From the NCBI GenBank assembly GCA_944326455.1, contig CALVEA010000008.1, positions 27,726 to 91,725 of the forward strand: a DNA stretch of 64,000 nucleotides, read 5' to 3'. This stretch comes from Candidatus Gastranaerophilales bacterium. Its GTDB lineage: Bacteria; Cyanobacteriota; Vampirovibrionia; Gastranaerophilales; Gastranaerophilaceae. Below the pieces are notes generated by a model, which saw only the letters and a list, made by a program, of their open reading frames with translations, searched no databases and was not told the origin of the DNA. The translations under genes and the position numbers were made by a program. Positions 17,381 through 26,230 of this stretch are shown one piece after another (the first letter of the stretch is position 1; the number at the start of each line of letters is the position of its first letter).

Positions 17381-17422
17381 AATATTAGATACTCGTACTT
17401 TAAGATAGGAGATAAAACTAAT

Positions 17423-20074
17423 ATGGCAACAAAAACTAAAAAAACTGTTGAAAATTTAGAAAATGCTCTGAATGCTTCAAATGTTGTCGAAACACTTGAT
17501 CAGTTAGAAGTTTTGATTTCTAAAGTTTCAAAAGCGCAAAAAATATTTGCGACTTATTCACAAGAAAAAGTAGACGCTATCTTCAAAGCAGCAGCTGCTG
17601 CTGCAGATAAAGCACGTATTCCTTTAGCCAGAATGGCTGTTGAAGAAACAGGAATGGGTGTTTTGGAAGATAAAATTATTAAAAACCACTTTGCTTCAGA
17701 ATATATCTATAACAAACATAAGAATGCAAAGACTTGCGGTATTATAAGAGAAGACAAAGCTAACGGTATTAAAATAGTTGCAGAACCTTTAGGCGTATTA
17801 GCAGGTATTGTTCCTACTACAAACCCTACTTCTACAGCTATTTTTAAATCTTTAATTGCTTTAAAAACAAGAAACGGTATTATCTTCTCACCACACCCTA
17901 GAGCTAAAAAATGTACTATTGAAGCTGCTAAGATTGTTTTGGAAGCTGCAGTTAAAGCAGGTGCTCCGGAAGATATTATCGGATGGATTGATGTTCCGTC
18001 TATTGAACTTTCAAACACCTTGATGCAGCACCCTTCTATCGCTTGTATTGTTGCAACAGGCGGTCCTGGTATGGTTAAAGCAGCATATTCATCCGGAAAC
18101 CCTGCCCTTGGTGTAGGTCCAGGTAATGCAGCTGCTGTTATTGATGAAACTGCTGATATCAAGATGGCTGTTTCTTCAATCATTATGTCAAAAACTTTTG
18201 ATAACGGTATGATTTGTGCATCAGAACAGTCTGTTATCGTTGTTGATGAAGTTTACGAAGCTGTTAAAAATGAATTCTTATACAGAGGCGCATATCTATT
18301 AAATCAAGATGATGAGAAGAAATTAATTGATCTTCCGTTTATTGACCCTAAACGCGGTACTGCACATCCTGATATTGTTGGTCAGCCGGCATCAAGAATT
18401 GCAGAACTTGCAGGATTCTCTGTACCTGAAAATGCTAAAGTACTCCTTGCTGAAAGACCTTCCGTTGATTGGGAAGATCCGTTCTCAAGAGAAAAATTGT
18501 CACCAATTTTAACTATGTACAGAGCAAAAGATTTTGAAGAAGCAGCAGAAATGGCTTATGAACTGGTTATCAAGGGCGGTGCAGGTCACACAGCTGATTT
18601 ATATACCGATGAACGTAAAAAAGACAGAATTGATAGATATGCTGAAAAAATGCCTACCTGCCGTGTTCTAATCAACTCTCCTTCTGCACAAGGCGGTATT
18701 GGAGACTTGTTCAACTTCAAACTTGAACCGTCACTTTCACTCGGCTGCGGTTCTTGGGGTAAAAACGCTATATCAGGTAATATCGGTGTTGAAAACTTAT
18801 TAAACTACAAAACTGTTGCTGAAAGGAGAGAAAATATGCTATGGTTTAAAGTTCCGCCAAAAGTTTACTTCAAAAGAGGAGCTACTGACCTTGCTCTTAA
18901 AGAACTTGCCGGAAGAAAACGTGCATTTATCGTTACCGACAGATTCCTCTTCAATTCAGGCGCAGTTGATAATATAACCAAAGTTCTTGATGAAATCGGT
19001 ATTGAACACGAAGTATTCTTTGATGTTAAACCGGATCCTACATTATCTACAATTAATCAAGCAATGGCTATTATGAAACCATTTGAACCGGATGTAATTA
19101 TTGCACTCGGTGGCGGTTCTCCTATGGACGCAGCTAAGATTATGTGGTTATTGTATGAACAGCCTGACACAAACTTTGAAGATATCGCTATGAGATTTAT
19201 GGATATCAGAAAGAGAATCTGCTGCATACCTGACTTAGGTAAAAAAGCTATGATGGTTGCTATTCCTACAACTTCAGGTACAGGTTCAGAAGTAACTCCG
19301 TTTGCTATTATTACAGATGATGAAACTCACGTAAAATATGCAATCGCTGATTACGCTCTAACTCCTAGCATGGCTATTATAGACCCTAACTTTGTTGACG
19401 GTATGCCAAAAGGTTTAACAGCTGCTTCAGGTATTGATGCTTTAGTTCACTCTTTTGAAGCTTATGTATCTACTATGGGTACAAACTTCACTAACTCTAA
19501 CGCATTAGAAGCAACAAAACTTATTTTCAGATACCTTGAACGTTCATACAGAGAAGGTGCTAACGATCCTATGGCAAGAGAAAAAATGCACTATGCTGCA
19601 ACTATCGCAGGTATGGCATTTGCTAACTCATTCCTCGGATTGTGCCACTCAATGGCTCACAAACTTGGTGCAATGTACCATGTACCTCACGGTGTTGCTA
19701 ACGCTTTGTTGTTCAGACAAATTATTAAATATAATTCATCTGATGCACCTAGAAAACAAGCCATCTTCCCTCAATACAAATTCCCTTGCGCTAAGATGAA
19801 ATACGGTCAAATCGCAGATGAATTAGGATTGGGCGGAAACAACGACGATGAAAAAGTCGAACTCCTTATCAAGGCAGTTGATGAATTGATGGATAAAATC
19901 GAACTTCCAAAATCTATTAAAGACTTTGGTGTAGACGAACAAACATTCATGGATAACCTTGATCAGTTAGTGGAACTTGCATTCGACGATCAGTGCACAG
20001 GCGCTAACCCTGTATATCCATTGATGGAAGAAATCAAGAAAATCTATATCGATGCTTACTACGGTAATGTATAA
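17423..20074 (+). CDS. adhE: bifunctional acetaldehyde-CoA / alcohol dehydrogenase
   Basis: Reduces acetyl-CoA to acetaldehyde and then ethanol, regenerating NAD+ in fermentation. The ATG at 17423 has AGGAGA ten bases upstream. The N-terminal aldehyde dehydrogenase half (~1-440) holds the catalytic Cys265 in FDNGMICASEQS. The C-terminal iron-dependent alcohol dehydrogenase half (~450-883) has GGGSPMDAAK, TTSGTGSEVTPF and iron-binding histidines in ALVHSFEAY and CHSMAHKLGAMYHVPHG. Length (883 aa) matches E. coli AdhE (~890), which assembles into spirosomes. Monocistronic. Confidence 0.97.
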   Translation: MATKTKKTVENLENALNASNVVETLDQLEVLISKVSKAQKIFATYSQEKVDAIFKAAAAAADKARIPLARMAVEETGMGVLEDKIIKNHFASEYIYNKHKNAKTCGIIREDKANGIKIVAEPLGVLAGIVPTTNPTSTAIFKSLIALKTRNGIIFSPHPRAKKCTIEAAKIVLEAAVKAGAPEDIIGWIDVPSIELSNTLMQHPSIACIVATGGPGMVKAAYSSGNPALGVGPGNAAAVIDETADIKMAVSSIIMSKTFDNGMICASEQSVIVVDEVYEAVKNEFLYRGAYLLNQDDEKKLIDLPFIDPKRGTAHPDIVGQPASRIAELAGFSVPENAKVLLAERPSVDWEDPFSREKLSPILTMYRAKDFEEAAEMAYELVIKGGAGHTADLYTDERKKDRIDRYAEKMPTCRVLINSPSAQGGIGDLFNFKLEPSLSLGCGSWGKNAISGNIGVENLLNYKTVAERRENMLWFKVPPKVYFKRGATDLALKELAGRKRAFIVTDRFLFNSGAVDNITKVLDEIGIEHEVFFDVKPDPTLSTINQAMAIMKPFEPDVIIALGGGSPMDAAKIMWLLYEQPDTNFEDIAMRFMDIRKRICCIPDLGKKAMMVAIPTTSGTGSEVTPFAIITDDETHVKYAIADYALTPSMAIIDPNFVDGMPKGLTAASGIDALVHSFEAYVSTMGTNFTNSNALEATKLIFRYLERSYREGANDPMAREKMHYAATIAGMAFANSFLGLCHSMAHKLGAMYHVPHGVANALLFRQIIKYNSSDAPRKQAIFPQYKFPCAKMKYGQIADELGLGGNNDDEKVELLIKAVDELMDKIELPKSIKDFGVDEQTFMDNLDQLVELAFDDQCTGANPVYPLMEEIKKIYIDAYYGNV

Positions 20075-20090
20075 AATTAGATAGAATATA

Positions 20091-20133
20091 AAAAGCAGGG
20101 CAGACTACTTTAGTCTGCCCTGCTTTTATTTTT
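20091..20133 (+). terminator. bidirectional terminator after adhE
   Basis: A 17-base perfect stem (AAAAGCAGGGCAGACTA and complement, loop CTT) with T-tract. It also ends the minus-strand gene at 20139. Confidence 0.93.
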
Positions 20134-20138
20134 CTCAA

Positions 20139-20471
20139 TTATTCTCTAGAAGACACTCCCTGTACCACTCCTTGTATCATAGAAATAGGAAATGTTATTG
20201 GTGATAAGAGAACATCAACTATCATTGCACCGACTTGACAAGCTTTGTTATCAACAAGCGCTGCATCTCTTGTAAAAGCACCTATTGCATAACCCTTAGC
20301 ATTCATTTCAGCAGGTATGCCATCTTTTTCCTCATACCCTTCCCAAACCGAATATCCAGCCCGTTGTGCTCTTTCAACCTCTTGACCTGTTAATTTTCCA
20401 TCACCGGCTACCGCATTTTTTCCGCCGATATCAAATTTTGCAAATCTAAAATCAGATGTAACTGTTGTCAT
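20139..20471 (-). CDS. hypothetical protein with EF-hand-like loop, 110 aa
   Basis: ATG with AAGGAG eight bases upstream. Residues ~14-35 (FDIGGKNAVAGDGKLTGQEV) resemble a single EF-hand-like calcium loop, with Asp/Asn/Asp/Gly spacing and a terminal Glu, followed by a helix. Residues ~80-105 are hydrophobic (MIVDVLLSPITFPISMIQGVV) and could associate with membrane. No signal peptide. It is one of the AGCAATT-element genes. Calcium binding is a suggestion only. Confidence 0.65.
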   Translation of the reverse strand: MTTVTSDFRFAKFDIGGKNAVAGDGKLTGQEVERAQRAGYSVWEGYEEKDGIPAEMNAKGYAIGAFTRDAALVDNKACQVGAMIVDVLLSPITFPISMIQGVVQGVSSRE

Positions 20472-20538
20472 AAAATTTTCTCCTTTTTAATCTCATTTTT
20501 TTCGTGTTTAAACTTTGATTGCAATCTCGTGTTATGTA

Positions 20539-20570
20539 TATATAAAGTTTTTTTGATTCAAATAATTGCT
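20539..20570 (-). promoter_or_regulatory. AGCAATT-N16-CTTTATATA promoter-like element (copy 4)
   Basis: On the minus strand, AGCAATT (20570-20564), 16 bases, CTTTATATA (20547-20539), then TACATAAC. It is identical in both boxes to the copies at 44.1 and 47.9 kb. The leader to the ATG at 20471 is longer (67 bases) than in the other five. Confidence 0.65.
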
Positions 20571-20723
20571 AAATTTTATGAGACAAAATCTCTAATACTC
20601 TAAAATATAGAAATAATGCCTCATTACAGGTTTACAAAACTTAATATAAAATACATTTAAAATCATAAAAATATAATTTTATGAAATTTAACGTATGAAA
20701 CATTATGTTGTAAAAGGTATAAA

Positions 20724-21050
20724 ATGGGTATAAAAGAAGAATTAGGCAAGAAAATCAAAAGAATGAGACTCAACCGCGGTCTGACGCAAGAACAATTGGC
20801 AGAAATGATAGATGTTTCACAAAGAACATTGAGCGGAATTGAGATTGGAGAAAATTTTGTTACTGCAGAAACTCTCGATAAAATAATTAAAGCCTTAAAT
20901 ACTACAACAGAAGATCTTTTTGCAACAAATCATTTGAAAAGCGAAAGCGAAATATTAAAAGAAATAAATCAGGGTATTAAGTATATTTCTCAAAACCCGC
21001 TAAAACTAGATATCTTATATAATGTTGTAAAAAGTTTACTAAAGGAATAG
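20724..21050 (+). CDS. XRE-family transcriptional regulator, 108 aa
   Basis: N-terminal Cro/C1 HTH (residues ~7-62; MRLNRGLTQEQLAEMIDVSQRTLSGIEIGENFVT), followed by a ~40-residue helical tail that may dimerise. ATG with AAAAGG eight bases upstream. It sits between the EF-hand-like gene (divergent) and tyrS, 47 bases ahead of the latter and on the same strand. Its target is unknown. Confidence 0.88.
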   Translation: MGIKEELGKKIKRMRLNRGLTQEQLAEMIDVSQRTLSGIEIGENFVTAETLDKIIKALNTTTEDLFATNHLKSESEILKEINQGIKYISQNPLKLDILYNVVKSLLKE

Positions 21051-21097
21051 AAATAATAAATTCATGATATAATTCTCTATATTAATGGAGAGTAAAA

Positions 21098-22315
21098 ATG
21101 GAAATAAGAGAAGAATTTATTGAACAGGCAAGACAGTTAACAAGAAATGCGGAAGTTTTACCGAGCGGGCTGGAGGAACTAGCTGCAAAGCTGCAACATG
21201 CACATGATACAAACACCCCTTTAAGAGTAAAACTTGGTATGGATCCGACAAGACCGGATTTGCATCTGGGTCATACTGTTGTAATGAGAAAATTAAGAGA
21301 GTTCCAAAAACTCGGGCATAAAATTGTTTTAATAGTCGGCGGGGCTACAGCTATGATAGGCGATCCTTCCGGCAAGACTGATACAAGACCTGCTTTAACA
21401 AAAGAACAGGTTGAAGAAAATGCTAAAACCTATTTTGAACAAATGTCAAAAGTTCTTGATGTTTCTGATGCAGAAGTGGTTAATAATGCTGATTGGCTCC
21501 ATAAAATGAGCTTTACAGAGCTTTTAAAACTGGCTTCTCAAATAACTGTTGCACAAATGATGACAAGGGATGATTTTGCAAAAAGATATGCGGAAGGCCG
21601 TCCTATTGCGATTCATGAATTCTTCTACCCTCTGATGCAGGCTTACGACTCTGTTGCTATTGATTCTGATATTGAGCTCGGCGGGACTGACCAGAGATTT
21701 AATACTCTTCTCGGCAGAGATATTCAAGCAGCTTACGGCAAGAAACATCCGCAGCTTGTAATGATGCTTCCGCTTCTGGAAGGAACAGACGGTGTTGTTA
21801 AGATGTCTAAAACTTATCCGGAACATTGTATATCACTGACTGACAGTGCAAAAGATATGTTCGGAAAACTTATGAGTATTCCTGACACATTGATTACCCG
21901 TTACTATTCACTTTTAACGTATGTATCTCAAGCAGAACTCGTTAAAATGGACAAAGAAATTGAATCCGCTTCTGTTAACCCTCGTGATATAAAGATGAGA
22001 TTAGCACATCTTATTACGGAAGAATATCACGGAAAAGAGGGCGCAGACAAAGCACAGGAAGAGTTTATAAATGTTGTATCCAACAAGGGAATACCGGAAG
22101 ATATTGAAAGTGTTAAGATTGAATCCGGAGTAAATATATTAGACCTATTGGTAAACCTCAAATTTGTTCAGAGTAAAGGAGAAGCTAAACGTCTTATTCA
22201 AGGCGGCGGCGTTAAACTTGACGGAGAAAAAGTTACAGATATGACCTTGGTTCTTACTCCGGAGATGAACAAAGTCTTACAGGCAGGCAAAAGAAAGTTC
22301 GCCAAACTGGTATAA
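21098..22315 (+). CDS. tyrS: tyrosyl-tRNA synthetase
   Basis: A class Ic aminoacyl-tRNA synthetase charging tRNA-Tyr. HIGH-type motif HLGH at residues 56-59, GGTDQRFN at ~195-202, and KMSKT at 235-239 (KMSKS with the last Ser replaced by Thr). The C-terminal ~65 residues (LLVNLKFVQSKGEAKRLIQGGGVKLDG) are an S4 RNA-binding domain. The KMSK-type motif points to the TyrZ-like clade rather than the KFGKT clade of E. coli. Length (405 aa) is usual. Confidence 0.97.
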   Translation: MEIREEFIEQARQLTRNAEVLPSGLEELAAKLQHAHDTNTPLRVKLGMDPTRPDLHLGHTVVMRKLREFQKLGHKIVLIVGGATAMIGDPSGKTDTRPALTKEQVEENAKTYFEQMSKVLDVSDAEVVNNADWLHKMSFTELLKLASQITVAQMMTRDDFAKRYAEGRPIAIHEFFYPLMQAYDSVAIDSDIELGGTDQRFNTLLGRDIQAAYGKKHPQLVMMLPLLEGTDGVVKMSKTYPEHCISLTDSAKDMFGKLMSIPDTLITRYYSLLTYVSQAELVKMDKEIESASVNPRDIKMRLAHLITEEYHGKEGADKAQEEFINVVSNKGIPEDIESVKIESGVNILDLLVNLKFVQSKGEAKRLIQGGGVKLDGEKVTDMTLVLTPEMNKVLQAGKRKFAKLV

Positions 22316-22320
22316 GTTAA

Positions 22321-22358
22321 TATCCCTCTCCGGCGGGGAGGGTCAGGGTGGGGGATAG
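22321..22358 (+). repeat. GC-rich hairpin repeat between tyrS and cysK
   Basis: CCCTCTCC-GGC-GGGGAGGG followed by TCAGGGTGGGGG is strikingly GC-rich in this AT-rich genome. It resembles the CCTCCCT...GGGAGG hairpins of the repeat island at 45.9-46.4 kb. It could be a dispersed intergenic repeat that also acts as an attenuator between the two genes. Confidence 0.5.
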
Positions 22359-22363
22359 ATTAA

Positions 22364-23230
22364 ATGATTTACAATAACATCTTGGAAACAATCGGAAACA
22401 CTCCGCTTGTTAAGTATGACAACAATATTTGCTTAAAACTTGAATTTTTTAATCCATCAGGTTCAATAAAGGACAGGGCTTCTTATTCAATGATTAATGA
22501 AGCAATAAAAAGAGGTCAAATTAATCAGGATACCGTAATAATTGAACCGACAAGCGGAAATACCGGGATAGGGCTTGCAATGTGCTGTGCCGTTATGGGG
22601 TTAAAACTTATTATTTGCATGCCGGAAAATATGTCAGAAGAACGCAAAAAAAGCATTTCTGCTTATGGAGCGGAACTTGTTCTGACTCCGGCAGATAAAG
22701 GGATGCAAGGCTCTGTAGATAAAGCTGATGAGTTGAAAAAACTTTATCCGAATAGCTTTATACCGATGCAATTTAATAATTTAGATAATTTAAAATCACA
22801 TAAAGTAACTGCAAAAGAGATACTTGAGCAAACAGCTTTGGATTCCGGTATTGTTGTGGCAGGAATCGGTACCGGCGGAACAGCATACGGGCTAAAAGAG
22901 TATTTAAAAGGATGGATGGTCTATGGAGTTGAACCGGAGGAGAGTCCTTTATTTACGAAAGGTTATGCGGGAGCTCATAAGATTCAGGGAATAGGTGCAA
23001 ATTTTATCCCCGAAAACACAAAGGGGAAAGATTTGGATGGTATACTTACCGTTAAAGGTGATGACGCTATAGAAGAAGCAAAAAAACTGGCTAAAGAAAA
23101 AGGTGTTTTCTGCGGGATTTCAGGGGGTGCTAATCTCAAAGCCGGAAAAGAGCTTGCGCAAAAAATGCCTGATAAATTAGTGGTAGTTATAATTCCGGAC
23201 AGCGGAGAACGGTATTTATCTGTGTGGTGA
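22364..23230 (+). CDS. cysK: cysteine synthase (O-acetylserine sulfhydrylase)
   Basis: A PLP enzyme converting O-acetylserine and sulphide to cysteine. Features: N-terminal TIGNTPLV, PLP lysine in NPSGSIKDRAS (~residue 37), substrate loop EPTSGNTGIGLA, phosphate-binding GIGTGGTAYG and C-terminal IPDSGERYLS. At 288 residues it is slightly shorter than typical (~305). It is followed by cysE 21 bases downstream, so the two successive enzymes of cysteine synthesis are co-transcribed and may form the cysteine synthase complex. Confidence 0.95.
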   Translation: MIYNNILETIGNTPLVKYDNNICLKLEFFNPSGSIKDRASYSMINEAIKRGQINQDTVIIEPTSGNTGIGLAMCCAVMGLKLIICMPENMSEERKKSISAYGAELVLTPADKGMQGSVDKADELKKLYPNSFIPMQFNNLDNLKSHKVTAKEILEQTALDSGIVVAGIGTGGTAYGLKEYLKGWMVYGVEPEESPLFTKGYAGAHKIQGIGANFIPENTKGKDLDGILTVKGDDAIEEAKKLAKEKGVFCGISGGANLKAGKELAQKMPDKLVVVIIPDSGERYLSVW

Positions 23231-23251
23231 TAAAATAAAAAAGGGAAGCTA

Positions 23252-23893
23252 ATGATAAGACGAGCAATCAAAAAAATTAAAGAAGATATAAAAGTAATCT
23301 ACGAAAAAGATCCGGCTGCAACCAACCTTGCAGAAGTATTGTTTTGTTATCCGGGCTTGCAGGCTCTAATTTCTCACAGAATAGCGCACAAGCTTGCTTA
23401 CTGGGGTGTGCCTTTTATCCCGAGGCTTATTTCTTACTGGACAAGAATATTTACAGGGATTGAGATTCACCCGAAAGCAAGAATCGGAAACCGATTTTTT
23501 ATTGACCATGGAGAAGGCGTTGTAATCGGTGAAACGACTATTATTGGCGATGATGTTCTTATATACCAGCAGGTAACTTTAGGCGGTACCGGAAACGAAC
23601 ACGGCAAACGGCATCCTACTGTCGGGAATAATGTTATTATAGGAGCCGGAGCTAAAGTTTTAGGTAATATCACGATTGGAGATAATGTAAGAATTGGAGC
23701 TGGTTCTGTTGTGGTTGATGATGTTCCTGAAAATTCTACAGTAGTCGGAATCCCCGGAAGAGTCGTCCACAGACAGTTCGTAACTTCAGAAGGGGTCTTA
23801 ATGCATAACAGAATTCCGGACCCTGTTAAATGCGATATAAACAGACTTAAGTATGAAGTAGAAGAATTGAAAAATTTACTCAAAAAAGATTAA
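23252..23893 (+). CDS. cysE: serine O-acetyltransferase
   Basis: Transfers acetyl from acetyl-CoA to serine, the first step of cysteine synthesis. N-terminal helical domain (~1-60), then left-handed beta-helix hexapeptide repeats from [29 protein letters not shown] onward. The active-site HG motif is in FIDHGEG and [12 protein letters not shown] is the catalytic loop. Length (213 aa) is that of the short bacterial form. It closes the tyrS-side cluster; murC starts 64 bases later from its own promoter. Confidence 0.95.
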   Translation: MIRRAIKKIKEDIKVIYEKDPAATNLAEVLFCYPGLQALISHRIAHKLAYWGVPFIPRLISYWTRIFTGIEIHPKARIGNRFFIDHGEGVVIGETTIIGDDVLIYQQVTLGGTGNEHGKRHPTVGNNVIIGAGAKVLGNITIGDNVRIGAGSVVVDDVPENSTVVGIPGRVVHRQFVTSEGVLMHNRIPDPVKCDINRLKYEVEELKNLLKKD

Positions 23894-23900
23894 AAAAATC

Positions 23901-23930
23901 TTGTGCATATCTCCTCCTTTATACTATAAT
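23901..23930 (+). promoter_or_regulatory. promoter of the murC operon
   Basis: TTGTGC (23901-23906), 18-base spacer, TATAAT (23925-23930). The TTG of the -35 box is in frame with murC but is not its start. Confidence 0.6.
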
Positions 23931-23957
23931 GTACAGAGGTATAAGAGGGATTTAAAA

Positions 23958-25325
23958 TTGGGAAAATATCATTTTATAGCAATTGGCGGAATTGGAATGA
24001 GCGGGCTTGCAAAATACCTGCTTGAAGAAGGTAATCAAGTTTCAGGCTCCGATATAACGGATAGTAAATATATTGATGCTCTGAGAAAACTTGGAGCAAA
24101 GGTTAATATAGGACATAGTGAAGACAATCTTCCGGATGATACGGATGTTGTTATACTTTCAACTGCGATAAGAGAAAATAATCCGGAATTAGTAAAAGCA
24201 AAAAGACTTGGAATGAAAATATGCCACCGCTCTGATTTATTGGAAAAAATTGCAGAATCAAGTCAGGAAAAAGGGAAAGTTTTTATCGGATACTCTGGAA
24301 CACACGGTAAGACGACAACAAGCGGACTTGCGTCTTTTATTCTGGATAAAGCCGGACTTGAACCTTCGTTTGTAGTCGGAGGAATTGTCCCTGAGCTTCA
24401 TACAAATGCACAGCATAAAAGCGGCAGATATTTTGTTGCAGAGCTGGACGAAAGCGACGGAACTATTGTTAAATATTCTCCTGATATTACGGTTATAAAC
24501 AATCTGGAAGCTGACCATACTGATTTTTATAAAGATGGGATAAATTCTCTTGTCCAAACTTTTGAAAAATTCCTTTCTCATAAAAAAGAAGGTGCAAAGG
24601 TTCTTATCAATAAAGATAATCCGGGTGCTTGTCTGCTTAAGGGTAATTTTATAACCTTTGGTTTAAAAGATGCTGATTATATTGCCAAAAATATTCAATA
24701 CACAAAATCAGGTACATATTTTGATGTCTATTATAAGGATGACTTTCTTGCGGATATTTTCTTAAAAGTTTCCGGAATGCATAATGTTTACAATGCTCTT
24801 GCCGTTGCTGCAAGTTTAGCGGAAGCCGGAGAAAACTTGGATTGTATTAAGGATTTATTTTCTGATTTTACCGGTATGGGAAGAAGATTTCAGAGAGTTG
24901 CGGAGTTTAGCGGTATAGAAGTATTTGATGACTATGCGCATCACCCTACTGAAATTAAGGCAACGCTTGAAGCAGCTGCTCAAAAATACGGAAAAGAAAA
25001 TATAGTGGCAGTATTCCAGCCACATAGATACACAAGGCTCCAGAGCCTGTGGGAAGATTTTAAAGGGGCATTTTCTAACGCTTCAAGAGTAATTGTGACT
25101 GATGTCTATTCGGCTTCCGAAGACAAAATAGATGGGGTAAATTCGGAGAAATTTTCTGCAGAGCTGCCGGGGTCTGAATATATGGGCGGAACAATAGAAG
25201 AGGTAGCGAAAAAACTTATGCCTACACTTAAAGCCGGAAATATTGTTATAGGGCTTGGCGCAGGAACTATTACAACATTGGGTAAGTATTTAGAAAAAGC
25301 TAACGGAGAATTAACTTGCAAGTAG
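23958..25325 (+). CDS. murC: UDP-N-acetylmuramate-L-alanine ligase
   Basis: Adds L-Ala to UDP-MurNAc in peptidoglycan synthesis. The start is the TTG at 23958 (AGAGGGA seven bases upstream), giving MGKYHFIAIGGIGMSGLA, the Rossmann-like N-terminus. ATP-binding loop is SGTHGKTTT (~residue 112), followed by EADHTDFY and a C-terminal domain with DDYAHHPTEIKATLEA. Length (455 aa) is normal. First gene of murC-murB-ddl-ftsQ-hemW, all overlapping or nearly so. Confidence 0.97.
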   Translation: MGKYHFIAIGGIGMSGLAKYLLEEGNQVSGSDITDSKYIDALRKLGAKVNIGHSEDNLPDDTDVVILSTAIRENNPELVKAKRLGMKICHRSDLLEKIAESSQEKGKVFIGYSGTHGKTTTSGLASFILDKAGLEPSFVVGGIVPELHTNAQHKSGRYFVAELDESDGTIVKYSPDITVINNLEADHTDFYKDGINSLVQTFEKFLSHKKEGAKVLINKDNPGACLLKGNFITFGLKDADYIAKNIQYTKSGTYFDVYYKDDFLADIFLKVSGMHNVYNALAVAASLAEAGENLDCIKDLFSDFTGMGRRFQRVAEFSGIEVFDDYAHHPTEIKATLEAAAQKYGKENIVAVFQPHRYTRLQSLWEDFKGAFSNASRVIVTDVYSASEDKIDGVNSEKFSAELPGSEYMGGTIEEVAKKLMPTLKAGNIVIGLGAGTITTLGKYLEKANGELTCK

Positions 25326-26230
25326 AATTTAAAGAAAATGCTGAGATTAAACAGTATACAACCTTTAAAATCGGAGGAAACGTTAAAGGTTTATACCTTC
25401 CTGCAAACCAGCAGGAGTTTGTTTCTCTTTTAAATGAATTAGATAATTATATAGTTCTTGGCAACTGTTCAAATGTCTTATTCTCGTCCAATGGCTATAG
25501 CGGAAATGTTATTTTAACCTCTTCAATGAAAAACTTTGAAATAAGAGGCACTCATGTTATAGCATCTGCAGGTGTAAAAGGACCGCTCTTAGCTCAAAAA
25601 GCCTGCGAAAATTCTCTTAGCGGATTTGAATTTATGATAGGATTCCCCGGTTCAATCGGCGGAGAAATTTTTATGAATGCAGGATGCCACGGGCAAAATA
25701 TTTCCGACACATTAACACGCTGCTGTTTATATGACAAAGAAAAAAAAGAAGTTGTTTACAAAGAAAAATCAGAAATGGAGTTCTCTTATAGACACTCTAT
25801 CCTGCATGACGGAAGATACATTCTGTTAGGCGCTGAGTTTGAACTATCTAAGAAACCTAAAGAAGAAATACAGGCTCTTATGGATAGGAATCTTGCTTTC
25901 AGAAAAGAGATTCAACCTTCTCTTGCAATTCCGAATGCCGGAAGTGTATTCAAAAATCCGCCTAACGATTCAGCAGGCAGACTTCTTGATAAAGCGGGGG
26001 CAAAAAACTTTGATATGCCGAGAGTTAAAGTCTGGGACAGGCATGCAAACTTTATTATAAATAAAGGCGATGCAACATCCGAAGATGTTTTGGAATTAAT
26101 GGTAAAAATGTACACGGCTGTAAGAGATATTTATACAATAGAATTAAAGCCGGAAATAATTTATATCGGTGATAAAACCGGAAAAGAGGAAGAATTATGC
26201 AATATACTGTACAAAAAGATGATAAAATAG
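25316..26230 (+). CDS. murB: UDP-N-acetylenolpyruvoylglucosamine reductase
   Basis: An FAD enzyme making UDP-MurNAc. TTG start at 25316 with GGAG seven bases upstream, overlapping murC by 10 bases. FAD-binding segments YTTFKIGGNVKGLYLP and GNCSNVLFS; catalytic YRHS in FSYRHSIL and the proton-donor Ser in NAGSVFKNP. The absence of the long insertion and the length (304 aa) place it in the short, type II class. Confidence 0.95.
   Translation: MQVEFKENAEIKQYTTFKIGGNVKGLYLPANQQEFVSLLNELDNYIVLGNCSNVLFSSNGYSGNVILTSSMKNFEIRGTHVIASAGVKGPLLAQKACENSLSGFEFMIGFPGSIGGEIFMNAGCHGQNISDTLTRCCLYDKEKKEVVYKEKSEMEFSYRHSILHDGRYILLGAEFELSKKPKEEIQALMDRNLAFRKEIQPSLAIPNAGSVFKNPPNDSAGRLLDKAGAKNFDMPRVKVWDRHANFIINKGDATSEDVLELMVKMYTAVRDIYTIELKPEIIYIGDKTGKEEELCNILYKKMIK

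Noticed and set aside
17358..17390. AGCAATT in the adhE upstream region
   Set aside because: It is explained by a standard TTGACA-N17-TGTAAT promoter that overlaps it; no CTTTATATA-like box follows at 16 bases.
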